Part shown: in pieces, positions 1 through 8,854 of the stretch
Position numbering within the stretch: position 1 is the first letter of the stretch
How the letters are laid out: every line of letters begins with the position of its first letter
Source of the DNA: an uncultured Oligoflexia bacterium
GTDB taxonomy: Bacteria > Bdellovibrionota > Bacteriovoracia > Bacteriovoracales > Bacteriovoracaceae
Assembly (NCBI GenBank): GCA_937120495.1
Contig: CAKZJW010000114.1
Location: 26,407 to 90,406 of the forward strand
Direction of reading: 5' to 3'
DNA: 64,000 bases
Made by a program: the position numbers and the translations under genes
Notes under the pieces: generated by a model
What the model saw: the letters and a program-made list of their open reading frames with translations, nothing else
Database searches by the model: none
What the model was told of the DNA's origin: nothing

Positions 1-262
1 TATATATAACCCTTCCACTCTTTTTAATATTGAGCTTATGACAGACATGAACTGATTGTTTTTTCTTTTCTTGAAAACGTAAGTAGTTTTGAAAACATTT
101 GGCAAGAGCTTGAGTTTGCCTTTTTGCTGATAAAATAGCGTGGCGCTGCTCTATTGATGAATTAGTTTCCATACAGCCATTTAAAGATACTTTATGTTTC
201 TTGCTCACAGTTTTGTTGCTGGAGCAAGATACAACGAGAAGTACTAGTAAAAGATACTTCAT
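1..262 (-). CDS. Small lipoprotein, C-terminus cut by window edge
   Basis: Read on the minus strand from an ATG at 262, this frame is open to the window edge (about 87 codons seen). It starts with a short hydrophobic leader and a lipobox (LLVVSC, then SS), so it should be a lipoprotein. After a Lys/Gln-rich middle come a Cys and a KKSGRV stretch that resembles the start of the AgmX/PglI-type C-terminal fold seen in the two genes upstream. Its ATG overlaps the stop of the preceding gene (TAATG), the same coupling used elsewhere in this operon. Family placement is inferred from position and pattern only. Confidence 0.7.
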   Translation of the reverse strand, partial: MKYLLLVLLVVSCSSNKTVSKKHKVSLNGCMETNSSIEQRHAILSAKRQTQALAKCFQNYLRFQEKKKQSVHVCHKLNIKKSGRVIY

Positions 263-645
263 TATTTTACATTAAAAACTATTGGCTGAGATACTTTTAC
301 TGATTTTTTTTCATTATGTGCAATAAACTCGAAGTTGTGAGCAACATTTTTCAAACAAATTAAAAAACGATTATACTTTTTTCCTTTTGGAAAATTCTTG
401 ACCCAAGGCTTTGAAATATAGCCATTTCTCTCTATTTTAAAGTTTAAGATTAAGTTTTTCTTAACTGAAAAATTCTTATCAATATCAATTTCTCTTTGAT
501 AACAATTCTTAAGATTAACTAATCTTTCACTCATTACACTTTTTACGTAAGCTTTGTTTTTAATATCTTTAACCATCTCAGGTTTGCTACTAGCACAGCT
601 TACTGCAATTAATAAAATTCCTAATACACATAAATTCTTTTTCAT
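262..645 (-). CDS. Lipoprotein with AgmX/PglI-like C-terminal region
   Basis: A 127-residue protein with a signal peptide and lipobox (IAVSC, then ASS), so it is probably anchored in the outer membrane. Residues about 45-125 repeat the layout of the C-terminal domain of the FHA protein just upstream: a Leu-x-x-Cys-Tyr-Gln-Arg-Glu motif, a strand with an ERNGYIS turn, a second Cys, then a final strand ending in QPIVFNV. That domain is the AgmX/PglI (TonB-C-like) tail typical of myxobacterial and Bdellovibrio envelope proteins. The gene lies 2 nt after the FHA gene and overlaps the next one by one base. Its exact role is unknown; it may be a stand-alone partner of the TonB-like tail. Confidence 0.75.
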   Translation of the reverse strand: MKKNLCVLGILLIAVSCASSKPEMVKDIKNKAYVKSVMSERLVNLKNCYQREIDIDKNFSVKKNLILNFKIERNGYISKPWVKNFPKGKKYNRFLICLKNVAHNFEFIAHNEKKSVKVSQPIVFNVK

Positions 646-647
646 AG

Positions 648-2591
648 TTATATTCTCTTTGGCATGAAGTTAAACGGCTGATTTACATCTACTGTACCAC
701 CACCTAGTGGTCTTGGGAACCTAATCCCTCTAAGAACTCCTACAACACAACCTTTTACATTTCTTGGTAACCCAGATCCTGAGCCTACACCAGCTCGAGA
801 CACAGATCCCGATGCACCGATTGTGAAGACAAGTTTAATTGTCCCTGTTATATCTTTCTTAGCATTTCTATCTAATTCTTTTTGATAACAATATCTAAAT
901 TGAGGAATATGCTCTCTAAGTATTCTTCTAATTGCTTCAGGGTCCATTGATCCAAGTACAACTGTCTCTGATGGTATTCCTGCTGTATATATACCTGTTT
1001 TAGAAGAGAGCCCCTCTGTCCCCTTCGATTGAGATAGTTTTCCTATAGTAGAGCCAGTCAAGTTACCAACCTGAGTTCCAACGTTTGCTTTTTTCAGATT
1101 ACTTGCAACTCCACCGCCAATATTAGTAGATCCAAATGAATTATTTGAAGAAGCCTTTGCTACCTTAGCTCCTCTCAACGATCCACCCTTGGCCATTGAA
1201 GAGCTAATAGTTGATTTAAAATCAAAAGACTTATACGTATCTACTCTTCCGATTTTTGGAGAAGGTCTTACAGCCTTACGAGTTTGACTTGATCGAGTTT
1301 TGGATTTCGCAGCTTTTGCTCCAGCTACTTTATTAGCACGAGCTTTTGTTTTTGGTGCCGGTTTTTTTACTTTTTTCTGTACCAGAACTTTTTTAGCTGT
1401 TTTACTCCCCGATTGTTTTACAACTTTTTTCGGTTTTTGAGCCGTCTTCTTCGGTGATGGTTTAGGTTTTGTTTTTTTCTTTACAACTTTTTTTACATCT
1501 TTTTGTGGTTTAGGTTTCTTTTTCAATACTTCTTTGACTTTTCTAATCTTTCTCACTGGTGTCTTGTATAAGATCCTAGCAATACGATCAGGGTCTTTCT
1601 CATCTTCTTTTTCTTCAATTTCAATTAAACTAATTCCAGTTCCAACAACAAGAACAAATAGTAAAACAAAGCAAATATATTTAAACAAAGCCCTATCTCT
1701 ACCAAAGATTGGTGCTGGTTTTACAATGGGAGGGCTAAATACTTTTCTTATATAAATTTCTAAATGTCCGTTTTCAAGTCGAACTATATCTTCATTCTGT
1801 ATATTAACTCTACCCTCTTTAATATCGAGGATTTCATCATTTGTTAGATGTTGAGTTGTGTAATTATGTAGTTTATGAACAACGCAGTTGCCATTGTTAA
1901 TTTCGACAAAAGGTACTTTCTCATCTTTGCCAAGATAGGCAAACTCAACATCATCATTTTTAGGCTTAGCACCAACAATTGAATAAAGCCCATTTGAATC
2001 TGGTAGATAGTCGACAGAGTAAACTTTATCATTAAACAAAATAATTATCTCTACTGCCTGCTTACCATGCTCATATTTAAAGATAGGGTACAACTCATCC
2101 ACATCCTCAAAGATATATTCGGAGTAGTCAGCCTTCGGATCAGAACCAAGAGGGTAAACAATATAAGGCGTTTCCTCAGAACTAACTTCGGGGGCAACAG
2201 GTGGTAGTGTCGTTGATGCTTTACCACTTTCTGGCTCTAGGCTTTCTAGCACAGGAGGTAGATGCGCTGCAGCTGTATACTTTGTGATCGAAAGATTAAC
2301 TGCTCCAAGACTTAAAGAGTCATTCTCTTTTAAAATGGAAGTTACAACTCTTTTTCCATTTATCATCGTGCCGTTTCTTGAATTCATATCAAAAATTTTA
2401 ATTCCCCTAGGTGACACTTCTAACACTGCATGGACAGCTGATACACCAGGGTGAGAGATAACAATATCACAACTTTCACTTCGACCAATTAGCTTTCGTC
2501 CATTTGAGAACACATCGCCCTTAATAATAAGACTCTTGTCTTGCGTTGTGAGCTGAAACAATTGTTCATTTTTTGTTTTTGATACTTCCAC
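648..2591 (-). CDS. FHA - transmembrane - AgmX/PglI (TonB-like) protein, GltG/GltJ-like
   Basis: A 647-residue protein with a GTG start and an AAAGGA Shine-Dalgarno. An FHA domain occupies about residues 20-105 (GRSESCDIVI, then SAVHA, then NSRNGTMINGKRV), which normally reads phosphothreonine. A single transmembrane helix lies at about 300-324, followed by a Lys/Pro/Ala-rich stretch at about 345-445, like the periplasm-crossing linker of TonB. The AgmX/PglI C-terminal domain is at about 549-640 (FRYCYQKELDR, GASGSVSRAGV, a second Cys, and NQPFNF near the end). Cytoplasmic FHA, one helix, and a periplasmic TonB-like tail is the plan of the Myxococcus Glt inner-membrane proteins. The TPR and barrel neighbours support a trans-envelope complex. 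I am sure of the domains and less sure of the Glt orthology. Confidence 0.88.
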   Translation of the reverse strand: MEVSKTKNEQLFQLTTQDKSLIIKGDVFSNGRKLIGRSESCDIVISHPGVSAVHAVLEVSPRGIKIFDMNSRNGTMINGKRVVTSILKENDSLSLGAVNLSITKYTAAAHLPPVLESLEPESGKASTTLPPVAPEVSSEETPYIVYPLGSDPKADYSEYIFEDVDELYPIFKYEHGKQAVEIIILFNDKVYSVDYLPDSNGLYSIVGAKPKNDDVEFAYLGKDEKVPFVEINNGNCVVHKLHNYTTQHLTNDEILDIKEGRVNIQNEDIVRLENGHLEIYIRKVFSPPIVKPAPIFGRDRALFKYICFVLLFVLVVGTGISLIEIEEKEDEKDPDRIARILYKTPVRKIRKVKEVLKKKPKPQKDVKKVVKKKTKPKPSPKKTAQKPKKVVKQSGSKTAKKVLVQKKVKKPAPKTKARANKVAGAKAAKSKTRSSQTRKAVRPSPKIGRVDTYKSFDFKSTISSSMAKGGSLRGAKVAKASSNNSFGSTNIGGGVASNLKKANVGTQVGNLTGSTIGKLSQSKGTEGLSSKTGIYTAGIPSETVVLGSMDPEAIRRILREHIPQFRYCYQKELDRNAKKDITGTIKLVFTIGASGSVSRAGVGSGSGLPRNVKGCVVGVLRGIRFPRPLGGGTVDVNQPFNFMPKRI

Positions 2592-2605
2592 GATAAATCC
2601 TTTAT

Positions 2606-2863
2606 CTACCTAATTGAATCCAGAGCTTTTTTCATCTCATTATTAAATTGTCTTCTTTCAGGTATTTTATTTCTAAATTTTTTTCTAAATCTTGGTGAGA
2701 TTGATAAATCGCCAGGTGAATTCCCCCCACCTTCAACATCGATTACACCAAAATCAAATTTTTCGTATTTCTTATACTCGTAGTAAACTCTCTTGCCTTC
2801 TTCATCTCTAGCAAAGGCCAGAGTCATAAAGCATAAAGTGATCAATGCAAATATTATTTTCAT
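2606..2863 (-). CDS. Small periplasmic protein of the Glt-like operon
   Basis: An 85-residue protein with a clear signal peptide (MKIIFALITLCFMTLAFA, cleavage after AFA). The rest is charged and rich in Lys, Arg and Glu, with no Cys and no recognised domain; it contains FDFGVIDVEGGG followed by PGDLSISPR. It overlaps the TPR lipoprotein gene upstream by 4 nt (ATGA), so it is translationally coupled and belongs to the same complex or pathway. The Myxococcus glt cluster also contains short exported proteins, but I cannot assign this one. Confidence 0.75.
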   Translation of the reverse strand: MKIIFALITLCFMTLAFARDEEGKRVYYEYKKYEKFDFGVIDVEGGGNSPGDLSISPRFRKKFRNKIPERRQFNNEMKKALDSIR

Positions 2864-3750
2864 TTTTGAACTCCAATACTTTGAGCTATATTTTTATAGT
2901 ATCTTTTCCATTCGCCAAGATTATCTTTTTCAATATCTAAAAAAGCCTCTTTTGCTGCGACCTTATTATTATTTCTATATAAAGCTAAAGAATAATTTAA
3001 TCCAAATACTGGTTGCTCTAAATAATCTGAATCTATTTTTCTATAAAAAGAAATTGATTGGTTAACATTTCCTTTCATTAAATAGGCAACGGCTAATCCG
3101 TTAATGATTTCGACATCATTCTTTGCCATATTATATAGTCCAGTAAACGTTCTTATCGCTTGATCATAAAGGCCATACTCTAGATAGAGATTACCGAGGT
3201 TATAAAGAGGAGTTCTTGCGTATCGATTAGACTTCTTAGCTCTTGTAAATGCGACAAGTGCTTTTTGATCTTCATCTTCAGTACGATACATAAATCCTAA
3301 ATTATTGTAAGCTGGAGCATAACTAGCTTTGAATTCTAAAGCTTTATTATAGAACAAGAGTGCTTTCCTTCTTTCACCTTTAAGCATAAAACACGTTCCA
3401 ACTTGATTCCAGAAAATGGGGTTTCGTCTATAAGAGATGGTGTTTTCCTTAATTAGAGAAAATCCTTCTTCAAAATCCTTTTCATAGCACGCAAGAGTTA
3501 TACGATCTAATACGCTTTTTACTTCGATATCATTAGAGGAGTTTGTTCTTTTTAAAGCTTCTAGAGCAAGAGCTGAGTTTTTATCATTTGATTTAAATGA
3601 ATCGTCAGCCTTAGAATAATTAACTGCTTTTTCTTGTTTAAAATCTTCTTTTGTTATCTCTGTAGGGTCTACATCTATTTTATTTCTATTCTTCGTTGTA
3701 CTACAAGAGACAGATAATATTATAAGAGTAAAACTAATTAGCTTAATCAT
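2860..3750 (-). CDS. TPR lipoprotein of the Glt-like operon
   Basis: A 296-residue protein starting with a lipoprotein signal (ILSVSC, then STTK). About four TPR units run from residue 110 to 240 with typical spacing of W/Y-x-x-x-G, A-x-x-x-Y and A-Y-N-N-L-G. TPR lipoproteins of this size act as scaffolds or pilotins in envelope machines. Its ATG overlaps the stop of the large TPR gene (TAATG), and its own end overlaps the next gene by 4 nt. It probably holds partners at the inner face of the outer membrane, an inference from lipidation and context. Confidence 0.82.
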   Translation of the reverse strand: MIKLISFTLIILSVSCSTTKNRNKIDVDPTEITKEDFKQEKAVNYSKADDSFKSNDKNSALALEALKRTNSSNDIEVKSVLDRITLACYEKDFEEGFSLIKENTISYRRNPIFWNQVGTCFMLKGERRKALLFYNKALEFKASYAPAYNNLGFMYRTEDEDQKALVAFTRAKKSNRYARTPLYNLGNLYLEYGLYDQAIRTFTGLYNMAKNDVEIINGLAVAYLMKGNVNQSISFYRKIDSDYLEQPVFGLNYSLALYRNNNKVAAKEAFLDIEKDNLGEWKRYYKNIAQSIGVQK

Positions 3751-6623
3751 TACTTACCTCCCCTATCCATCAACACCGCCTGCACAGGCGCCCAAAACCT
3801 TATAGCAAGCTCTTCAGACCTAGCATCGATAGCAGTATTAGATTTACTTAATATTTCATTTTTTGAGATGGCTCTTTTTGCATCTCTTTTATAATTAGCT
3901 GCTTGAGCTTCAAGGGGAGAAATTATTTGCTTTCTCATATCCTTTTGAAACAGTGGCAGAAAGTCTTTTTTAATTTCTGCAGGCTTAAATGCAACAATTT
4001 GATCTGCAAATGAATAGTGCGTATCAATTAGAATATTATAGGCTTCTACAATTCCATTCCCTGATCCTATCTCCTGAATACGAGAGGCACTAGAAACAAG
4101 TCTATCTAATAAAGTAAACTTCCTCTTTACTTGTTTTTGAAATACCGCTGCTGGATACCTTAATTCAACCGCAAGTAAAGAACGTTGAAGATTTTTTAAG
4201 CCTTGAATTTTTTCTTTTGCTATTTCATCGAGTGCTTTAACAGGTATTTCCAATTTATTTTTGATTGAGTATCGATAGAATGATCCTTGATTACGGCTAT
4301 ACTTCTTAACTAAATCTCTATTGCCTAAATTTGAATGCACACGACTTAAGTATTTAGATGGCAAAATCAACTTTGGCCAATTTTTCTTTGCTCTGCTGAG
4401 CTTTGAGTAAATTGATTCATATGAATTCCAGTTTTTAGCTTGCCTGTAGTCTTTAAGCATTTCAAAGTAAACACCTGTAACGATATTTCTTTTAATTTTA
4501 CATTTTTGCGTTTTTTCTATCAAGGCCTCTACACTTTTAATATCTTTTTCTGCCAAATACATAAATGCTGCATTTTTGAAGGCAATGTGTTTTTTACGAT
4601 CCTTCCTAAGACATAACTTCATTATAATTTTTTCAGCAAGGACAGCTGATTTTTTAAATTCAAGTTGGGTAAAAAGAAAAGTTGATATTGTTAGAAATGA
4701 ATCTGAAAACTTTCTTGCTTCTGAAGAATTCATTTCATTTAGAGAATCAATTGACCATTTAAAAGATAGTGGAACAGATCCCATTTCATAATATAGAGCT
4801 GCAAGGTTATACTTCGCATTTACCTTTGAACGCTTTGTGCTATTAGGATCTTTTAATATCTTATGATATCCAATTAGAGCTTTTTTCTTATTTCCTTTAC
4901 GAAGCTCCATTTGAACGTCATCAATTTGAATGCTTGTTAATAATTCTCTAAGTTTTTTTGCGTATTTTTTTGATACAAAATATTTTTTTGCATCTATCGC
5001 TACGATCCATGCTCGGATTTTATTGTTTCTTTTTTTCTTACGGTCTATTTCCATAAGTTCTGCAATCATGGCCTCTTGAATCTTCCAATCTGATGGGTAC
5101 TCTGTTTTAAATCTATCAAGAGTATGTTTAGACATCTTATAGTTTTTTCTATCAAGGTATACCTTAAACAATTTTTGATAAACACTTACTTTTCTTTTAC
5201 TTTTTGGAAAATTATTCAAATACTTATTATACACTGGGATGTAATATTTTTCTTTTGTCTTTAGACTAATTGATCTTTTTCCAAGACTTGAAAGCATTCC
5301 ATCCATAGCTTTTGCTTTAAATTTATTTTGTTTCTTTTGAATAGAAATATCAAAAGCTTTACTATAGTGGATCAATGCTTTTACATGTTCACCAACAACA
5401 AATGAAGTCTCTCCCTGTAGGAAGTTATACTCGGCAGCCCTTTTTGGCTCTAGCTCTGCTAGAATCTTGAAATAAGAATTTGCCATATTAGCGCGTCTTA
5501 ATCTTTCTTTCTTTAATCTTTTGTAAGTCTTACCAATAGCCTGTTTTTGCAAGATTGCACCCTGCTTACCTGCTTGATATGTAAGGGTACTCACCTGTGA
5601 TTTTGTAAGATTTCTTTTCTTAAAAATACCGAATAATTTGTTTGAAACTGCAAGATGCGAATTTCTTTTACCAAACGCTGCATAAAGTACCAGTTGTTCT
5701 ATATAAATCTCATTTTTCTTTTTATATTCTTTTTCATACTTAAGAGCGTACTTTAGCGTCTTCGCTGCTAGTGAATACTGTCCCTTGCCTCTCATTGTTA
5801 CGGCAATTCGAAGAAGTTGGTCAGTAAAGTTAATTCCTATTTTTCTATAAAACCGGATTCCTTCATCTATTCGACCAGCAGTTGCAAAGAACAATCCAAT
5901 ATCTCTTTCAACTGATTCTCTCATATCAATATATTTCTTTGAGCTACTATTTTTAAAAACCTCTTTCATTTTTGATATTGATTTTTTATAGCGACTAGTT
6001 CTGAAATAACACCAAGCAAGATTAAACGAGTCCTTCGTCCACCATTTATCCTTATAAGAGTTTAAAGATCTCTCATAAAGCGGAATCGCTTTAGAGTATT
6101 TTTTTTGATTGTAATAAAGCTCAGCTTGAGAAATTTGAGACTTAATTTTTGTAATAGATTTTGGAGCTGTCTTTTTTCTAGCTTTAGAAAAATATCTTAA
6201 AGCCGTTTTTTCTTTACCGGCCTCTTTTGCATTATATCCTAAGATGTAATACACATCACCAATTGATCTATATTTTTTAAATCTTCTTACAATTTGTAGA
6301 CACAAATTGTTCGCTCTTTTGAAGTACCCTGCTGATTTTTTGAAATAATTTCTCTTATTAGCTCTTTGTCTTTTCTTCGTTGAAAGAGACAAATAGTTTT
6401 GGTTCTCTTTTTCTCTCCAAAGCCTAGCTTTTTCAAGGTTTAATTCGGCCATACGTAAAAGATGATCGGGATTTCTATTTCGAGTTTGCTTCGCTAGACG
6501 ACTCACTTCACTAAGTTCTTCATCTATAATAGATATAATTTTCAGTCTTCTTTTGTCGATATCACTTGCAAACGCAGAAGGTAGAATCAGTAATGTTAAA
6601 AGAATTAATAATATTTTTTTCAT
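3750..6623 (-). CDS. Large periplasmic TPR-like protein of the Glt-like operon
   Basis: A 957-residue protein with a signal peptide (MKKILLILLTLLILPSAFA). The rest is almost entirely helical and very rich in Lys, Arg and Tyr, with many degenerate TPR pairs (for example A-Y-Y-x-x-K-K-Y-x-K-A-I-P-L-Y near residue 170 and K-A-L-I-H-Y-S-K-A-F near 410). I place the start at the ATG whose A is the last base of the upstream stop codon (TAATG); a GTG two codons earlier is less likely. The order large TPR, TPR lipoprotein, FHA-TonB-like protein resembles the Myxococcus cluster encoding the AgmK/GltI TPR protein. Strong basic character is typical of this genome and does not by itself suggest nucleic acid binding. 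Confidence 0.83.
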   Translation of the reverse strand: MKKILLILLTLLILPSAFASDIDKRRLKIISIIDEELSEVSRLAKQTRNRNPDHLLRMAELNLEKARLWREKENQNYLSLSTKKRQRANKRNYFKKSAGYFKRANNLCLQIVRRFKKYRSIGDVYYILGYNAKEAGKEKTALRYFSKARKKTAPKSITKIKSQISQAELYYNQKKYSKAIPLYERSLNSYKDKWWTKDSFNLAWCYFRTSRYKKSISKMKEVFKNSSSKKYIDMRESVERDIGLFFATAGRIDEGIRFYRKIGINFTDQLLRIAVTMRGKGQYSLAAKTLKYALKYEKEYKKKNEIYIEQLVLYAAFGKRNSHLAVSNKLFGIFKKRNLTKSQVSTLTYQAGKQGAILQKQAIGKTYKRLKKERLRRANMANSYFKILAELEPKRAAEYNFLQGETSFVVGEHVKALIHYSKAFDISIQKKQNKFKAKAMDGMLSSLGKRSISLKTKEKYYIPVYNKYLNNFPKSKRKVSVYQKLFKVYLDRKNYKMSKHTLDRFKTEYPSDWKIQEAMIAELMEIDRKKKRNNKIRAWIVAIDAKKYFVSKKYAKKLRELLTSIQIDDVQMELRKGNKKKALIGYHKILKDPNSTKRSKVNAKYNLAALYYEMGSVPLSFKWSIDSLNEMNSSEARKFSDSFLTISTFLFTQLEFKKSAVLAEKIIMKLCLRKDRKKHIAFKNAAFMYLAEKDIKSVEALIEKTQKCKIKRNIVTGVYFEMLKDYRQAKNWNSYESIYSKLSRAKKNWPKLILPSKYLSRVHSNLGNRDLVKKYSRNQGSFYRYSIKNKLEIPVKALDEIAKEKIQGLKNLQRSLLAVELRYPAAVFQKQVKRKFTLLDRLVSSASRIQEIGSGNGIVEAYNILIDTHYSFADQIVAFKPAEIKKDFLPLFQKDMRKQIISPLEAQAANYKRDAKRAISKNEILSKSNTAIDARSEELAIRFWAPVQAVLMDRGGK

Positions 6624-8026
6624 TAACACTCCGAACCTAATGCAAAGACATAGTCGCCGAGCTCATCTGCCCAGAATTCACCGTTAAAGTTCCAAAAGTA
6701 CTGTTTATCATTTCGTTGTATGTACTTTATATCTCCTCTTTTAGAGCCTTTATCATCAAAGTTATATAGTCTTGCTTTTCTTTGAGCTAGCGTTTCAAGT
6801 TTGATATAACTCATTCCTTCGAATGCCTTATACATTTGAGCATACTTTTCAATAAGTCTTTGACGGGCATAGGTTCCTAGTAGTCTTTTCTGTGTTTTAA
6901 TTACCTCAGCTAAATTTTTCTTTGCAACTGTTCGAATTAATCTTCGTCTACCTGAATGAACTTTCTTTAACTCTGCTACTGCATCAACTAGAGACTGTCT
7001 GATTTCAAGATATGCCGGCTCTCTCACTACACTTTTTAAAAATCTTTTAAGAAGAGGATTAGACGCTCTTTTTGTTTTTTCAAAATCTAGTACAAGCCTA
7101 TAAAAAACTTTATATCTTCTTGCATTTCTCTTTAAAAACAATCTTAGTTTTCGTGTATTACTCATGTTTTCTTTGTAAAAATTATCACTTATTTTTTTCG
7201 CATCTTTATATAGACACATTTTCATAAATGTAAGCGCGGTTAAAACTTCAATTTCAGGATTAAAGATATAACCAAATAAAGGTGCATTATATGTTACAAG
7301 TTTTCCTAGGGTTCTATTATAGTTCTTCTCGTAGTATGAGTTCCAAGCTTCTTCAAAAAGAACTTCAGGCCAAACAAAAGATGATTTTGGAATGTCTAAG
7401 TACCTAAGGTTTGCTTTAGAGAATTTTTTTCCTTGAAAAAGAGCTCTTGCCTCTCCCATAATGCAGTAGTCTTTATTCATCATTAATTGTTTTTTTAAGA
7501 TTGGCTGACTTGTTTTAGATAATCTACTTAAGCTTGCAATCTCACAATTTTTAAAAGCCGAAACTGAAGATGAAATTTTCCCCTGTAAACTATAGGCTAC
7601 CGCTTTTAAGTTTAGTGCAAATGGGTAGACGGGGTGATTCGGATTAATTTTATTAACATATTCTAAAGCTGCTGCTGCTTTATTTTTTCTAATTAATTTC
7701 TTTGCAATAATATATCGAACTGAATTCGACTTTGATCGTCTTAAGTATTTAATTGACATTATTTCAAATTGGCGAGCTCCTACAACCGTTATTAATTTAT
7801 CAATTGCTCTTTCCATAGAAGAGTTAATACTTCCTCTATTTTTAAATAGAAATTCTTTCACCCATGGAATTGCTGTGTAGTAATAACCTGAACTCACCAG
7901 CTCAAGACTAACTTTTTGAGTTCTTGAGAGACCTTTGTATTTTCGAAGCTTACTCTCCGCTCCTGACAACGAAGCAAAACTTTCAAAAGAAAGCATCAAA
8001 ATTAAAGCTAAAATTATTTTTTTCAT
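6623..8026 (-). CDS. Periplasmic helical-repeat (TPR-like) protein of the Glt-like operon
   Basis: About 467 residues with a signal peptide (MKKIILALILMLSFESFA). It has helical repeat character throughout, with TPR-like pairs at about 105-160. A conserved-looking tail has the aromatic string YFWNFNGEFWADELGDY and ends in Cys. Three in-frame starts are possible (GTG 8044, ATG 8035, ATG 8026). I chose 8026 because its leader, ACAGGATGT followed by a few bases and ATGAAAAA, matches the leader of the barrel gene just upstream in the operon, and because it gives a normal signal peptide. The stop overlaps the next start (TAATG). It is probably a periplasmic scaffold; function is not known. Confidence 0.8.
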   Translation of the reverse strand: MKKIILALILMLSFESFASLSGAESKLRKYKGLSRTQKVSLELVSSGYYYTAIPWVKEFLFKNRGSINSSMERAIDKLITVVGARQFEIMSIKYLRRSKSNSVRYIIAKKLIRKNKAAAALEYVNKINPNHPVYPFALNLKAVAYSLQGKISSSVSAFKNCEIASLSRLSKTSQPILKKQLMMNKDYCIMGEARALFQGKKFSKANLRYLDIPKSSFVWPEVLFEEAWNSYYEKNYNRTLGKLVTYNAPLFGYIFNPEIEVLTALTFMKMCLYKDAKKISDNFYKENMSNTRKLRLFLKRNARRYKVFYRLVLDFEKTKRASNPLLKRFLKSVVREPAYLEIRQSLVDAVAELKKVHSGRRRLIRTVAKKNLAEVIKTQKRLLGTYARQRLIEKYAQMYKAFEGMSYIKLETLAQRKARLYNFDDKGSKRGDIKYIQRNDKQYFWNFNGEFWADELGDYVFALGSEC

Positions 8027-8060
8027 CTTGAACATCCTGTTCACCTTTTAATTTTGTTTT

Positions 8061-8774
8061 TTAAAATGTGTAATTTAATCCTAGTCTAAAATCATAATAG
8101 TTAAACCATGATTTTTTTGTTGAGAACCCGTCAGCTTCTGCAGTATCAGCAACCGCTCTATCGGCATTACTATGCGTTCCTCTAAAATCAACTCTCGCAC
8201 TCCAACTTTCACTTAAGAAAAATCTGAAACCAGTAAACCACGAGAAAGCGACACTAGTATCATCCGTTAAGTCAGAGCTATCAGCACTTCCCGTATCAAA
8301 TTCTTTTCTATTATCTTTTGTTGCAATTGAAGAAACACCTGCACCAAAAAGCCAATCATAATAAATAATTGTATTGAATGTATTAATCTTTGAATAAAAC
8401 GGAGACCAGACAATATGAGCGGACATTTCTGTTTCAATTTTTCTATAAAATGCAACCGTACTGGCTTCTTTAACTGCATCATGTGTTGCATTTTCGCTAT
8501 TACTTGCTTTTGTGAATGATAACTCTAATCCCCAATTTTCGGTAAAAAAGAATCCACCATATAGAGAGCCAGAAAGGCGATCGATAAATGCGCCAGAAAG
8601 AGATTTTCCAAACGTAGCTCCAAGATAAAATGTTTTATCCTTTCTAAATTTTCTATTTTGTAAAACGTAGATTTCTTTATCTTTATCTAGCCAAGAAAAA
8701 TCGTAAACCGAGTTCTCTGCCGCAAAAACAAACGAAGTGGTAAAAAGCAGTAATAATCCTAATAACTTTTTCAT
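8061..8774 (-). CDS. Outer-membrane beta-barrel protein (myxobacterial-type OMP), first gene of the Glt-like operon
   Basis: A 237-residue protein with a signal peptide (MKKLLGLLLLFTTSFVFA). It then shows alternating amphipathic strands, including FYLGATFGKSLSG, SLYGGFFFTENWGLELSF, SWFTGFRFFLSESWSARVDF and a last strand DFRLGLNYTF ending in Phe, the usual barrel C-terminus. The ENWGLELSF turn is typical of the short outer-membrane barrel family common in myxobacteria and Bdellovibrio. As the first gene, with an 81-bp gap upstream, it probably carries the operon promoter. In Glt-type machines barrels form the outer-membrane part of the complex; that role here is inferred. Confidence 0.85.
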   Translation of the reverse strand: MKKLLGLLLLFTTSFVFAAENSVYDFSWLDKDKEIYVLQNRKFRKDKTFYLGATFGKSLSGAFIDRLSGSLYGGFFFTENWGLELSFTKASNSENATHDAVKEASTVAFYRKIETEMSAHIVWSPFYSKINTFNTIIYYDWLFGAGVSSIATKDNRKEFDTGSADSSDLTDDTSVAFSWFTGFRFFLSESWSARVDFRGTHSNADRAVADTAEADGFSTKKSWFNYYDFRLGLNYTF

Positions 8775-8816
8775 TGGTACATCCTGTAACTTTTGAATAA
8801 TTTTACTTACTTAGAT

Positions 8817-8844
8817 AGTTTAACATGTTCCGCAAATGGTGCAA
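8817..8844 (-). promoter_or_regulatory. Candidate promoter of the Glt-like operon
   Basis: On the minus strand TTGCAC (8844-8839) and TAAACT (8822-8817) are separated by 16 bp and lie about 45 bp upstream of the barrel gene start, in the only real gap of the operon. Each hexamer matches the sigma-70 consensus at four positions. This is modest support only. Confidence 0.33.
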
Positions 8845-8854
8845 GATTCGGTAA

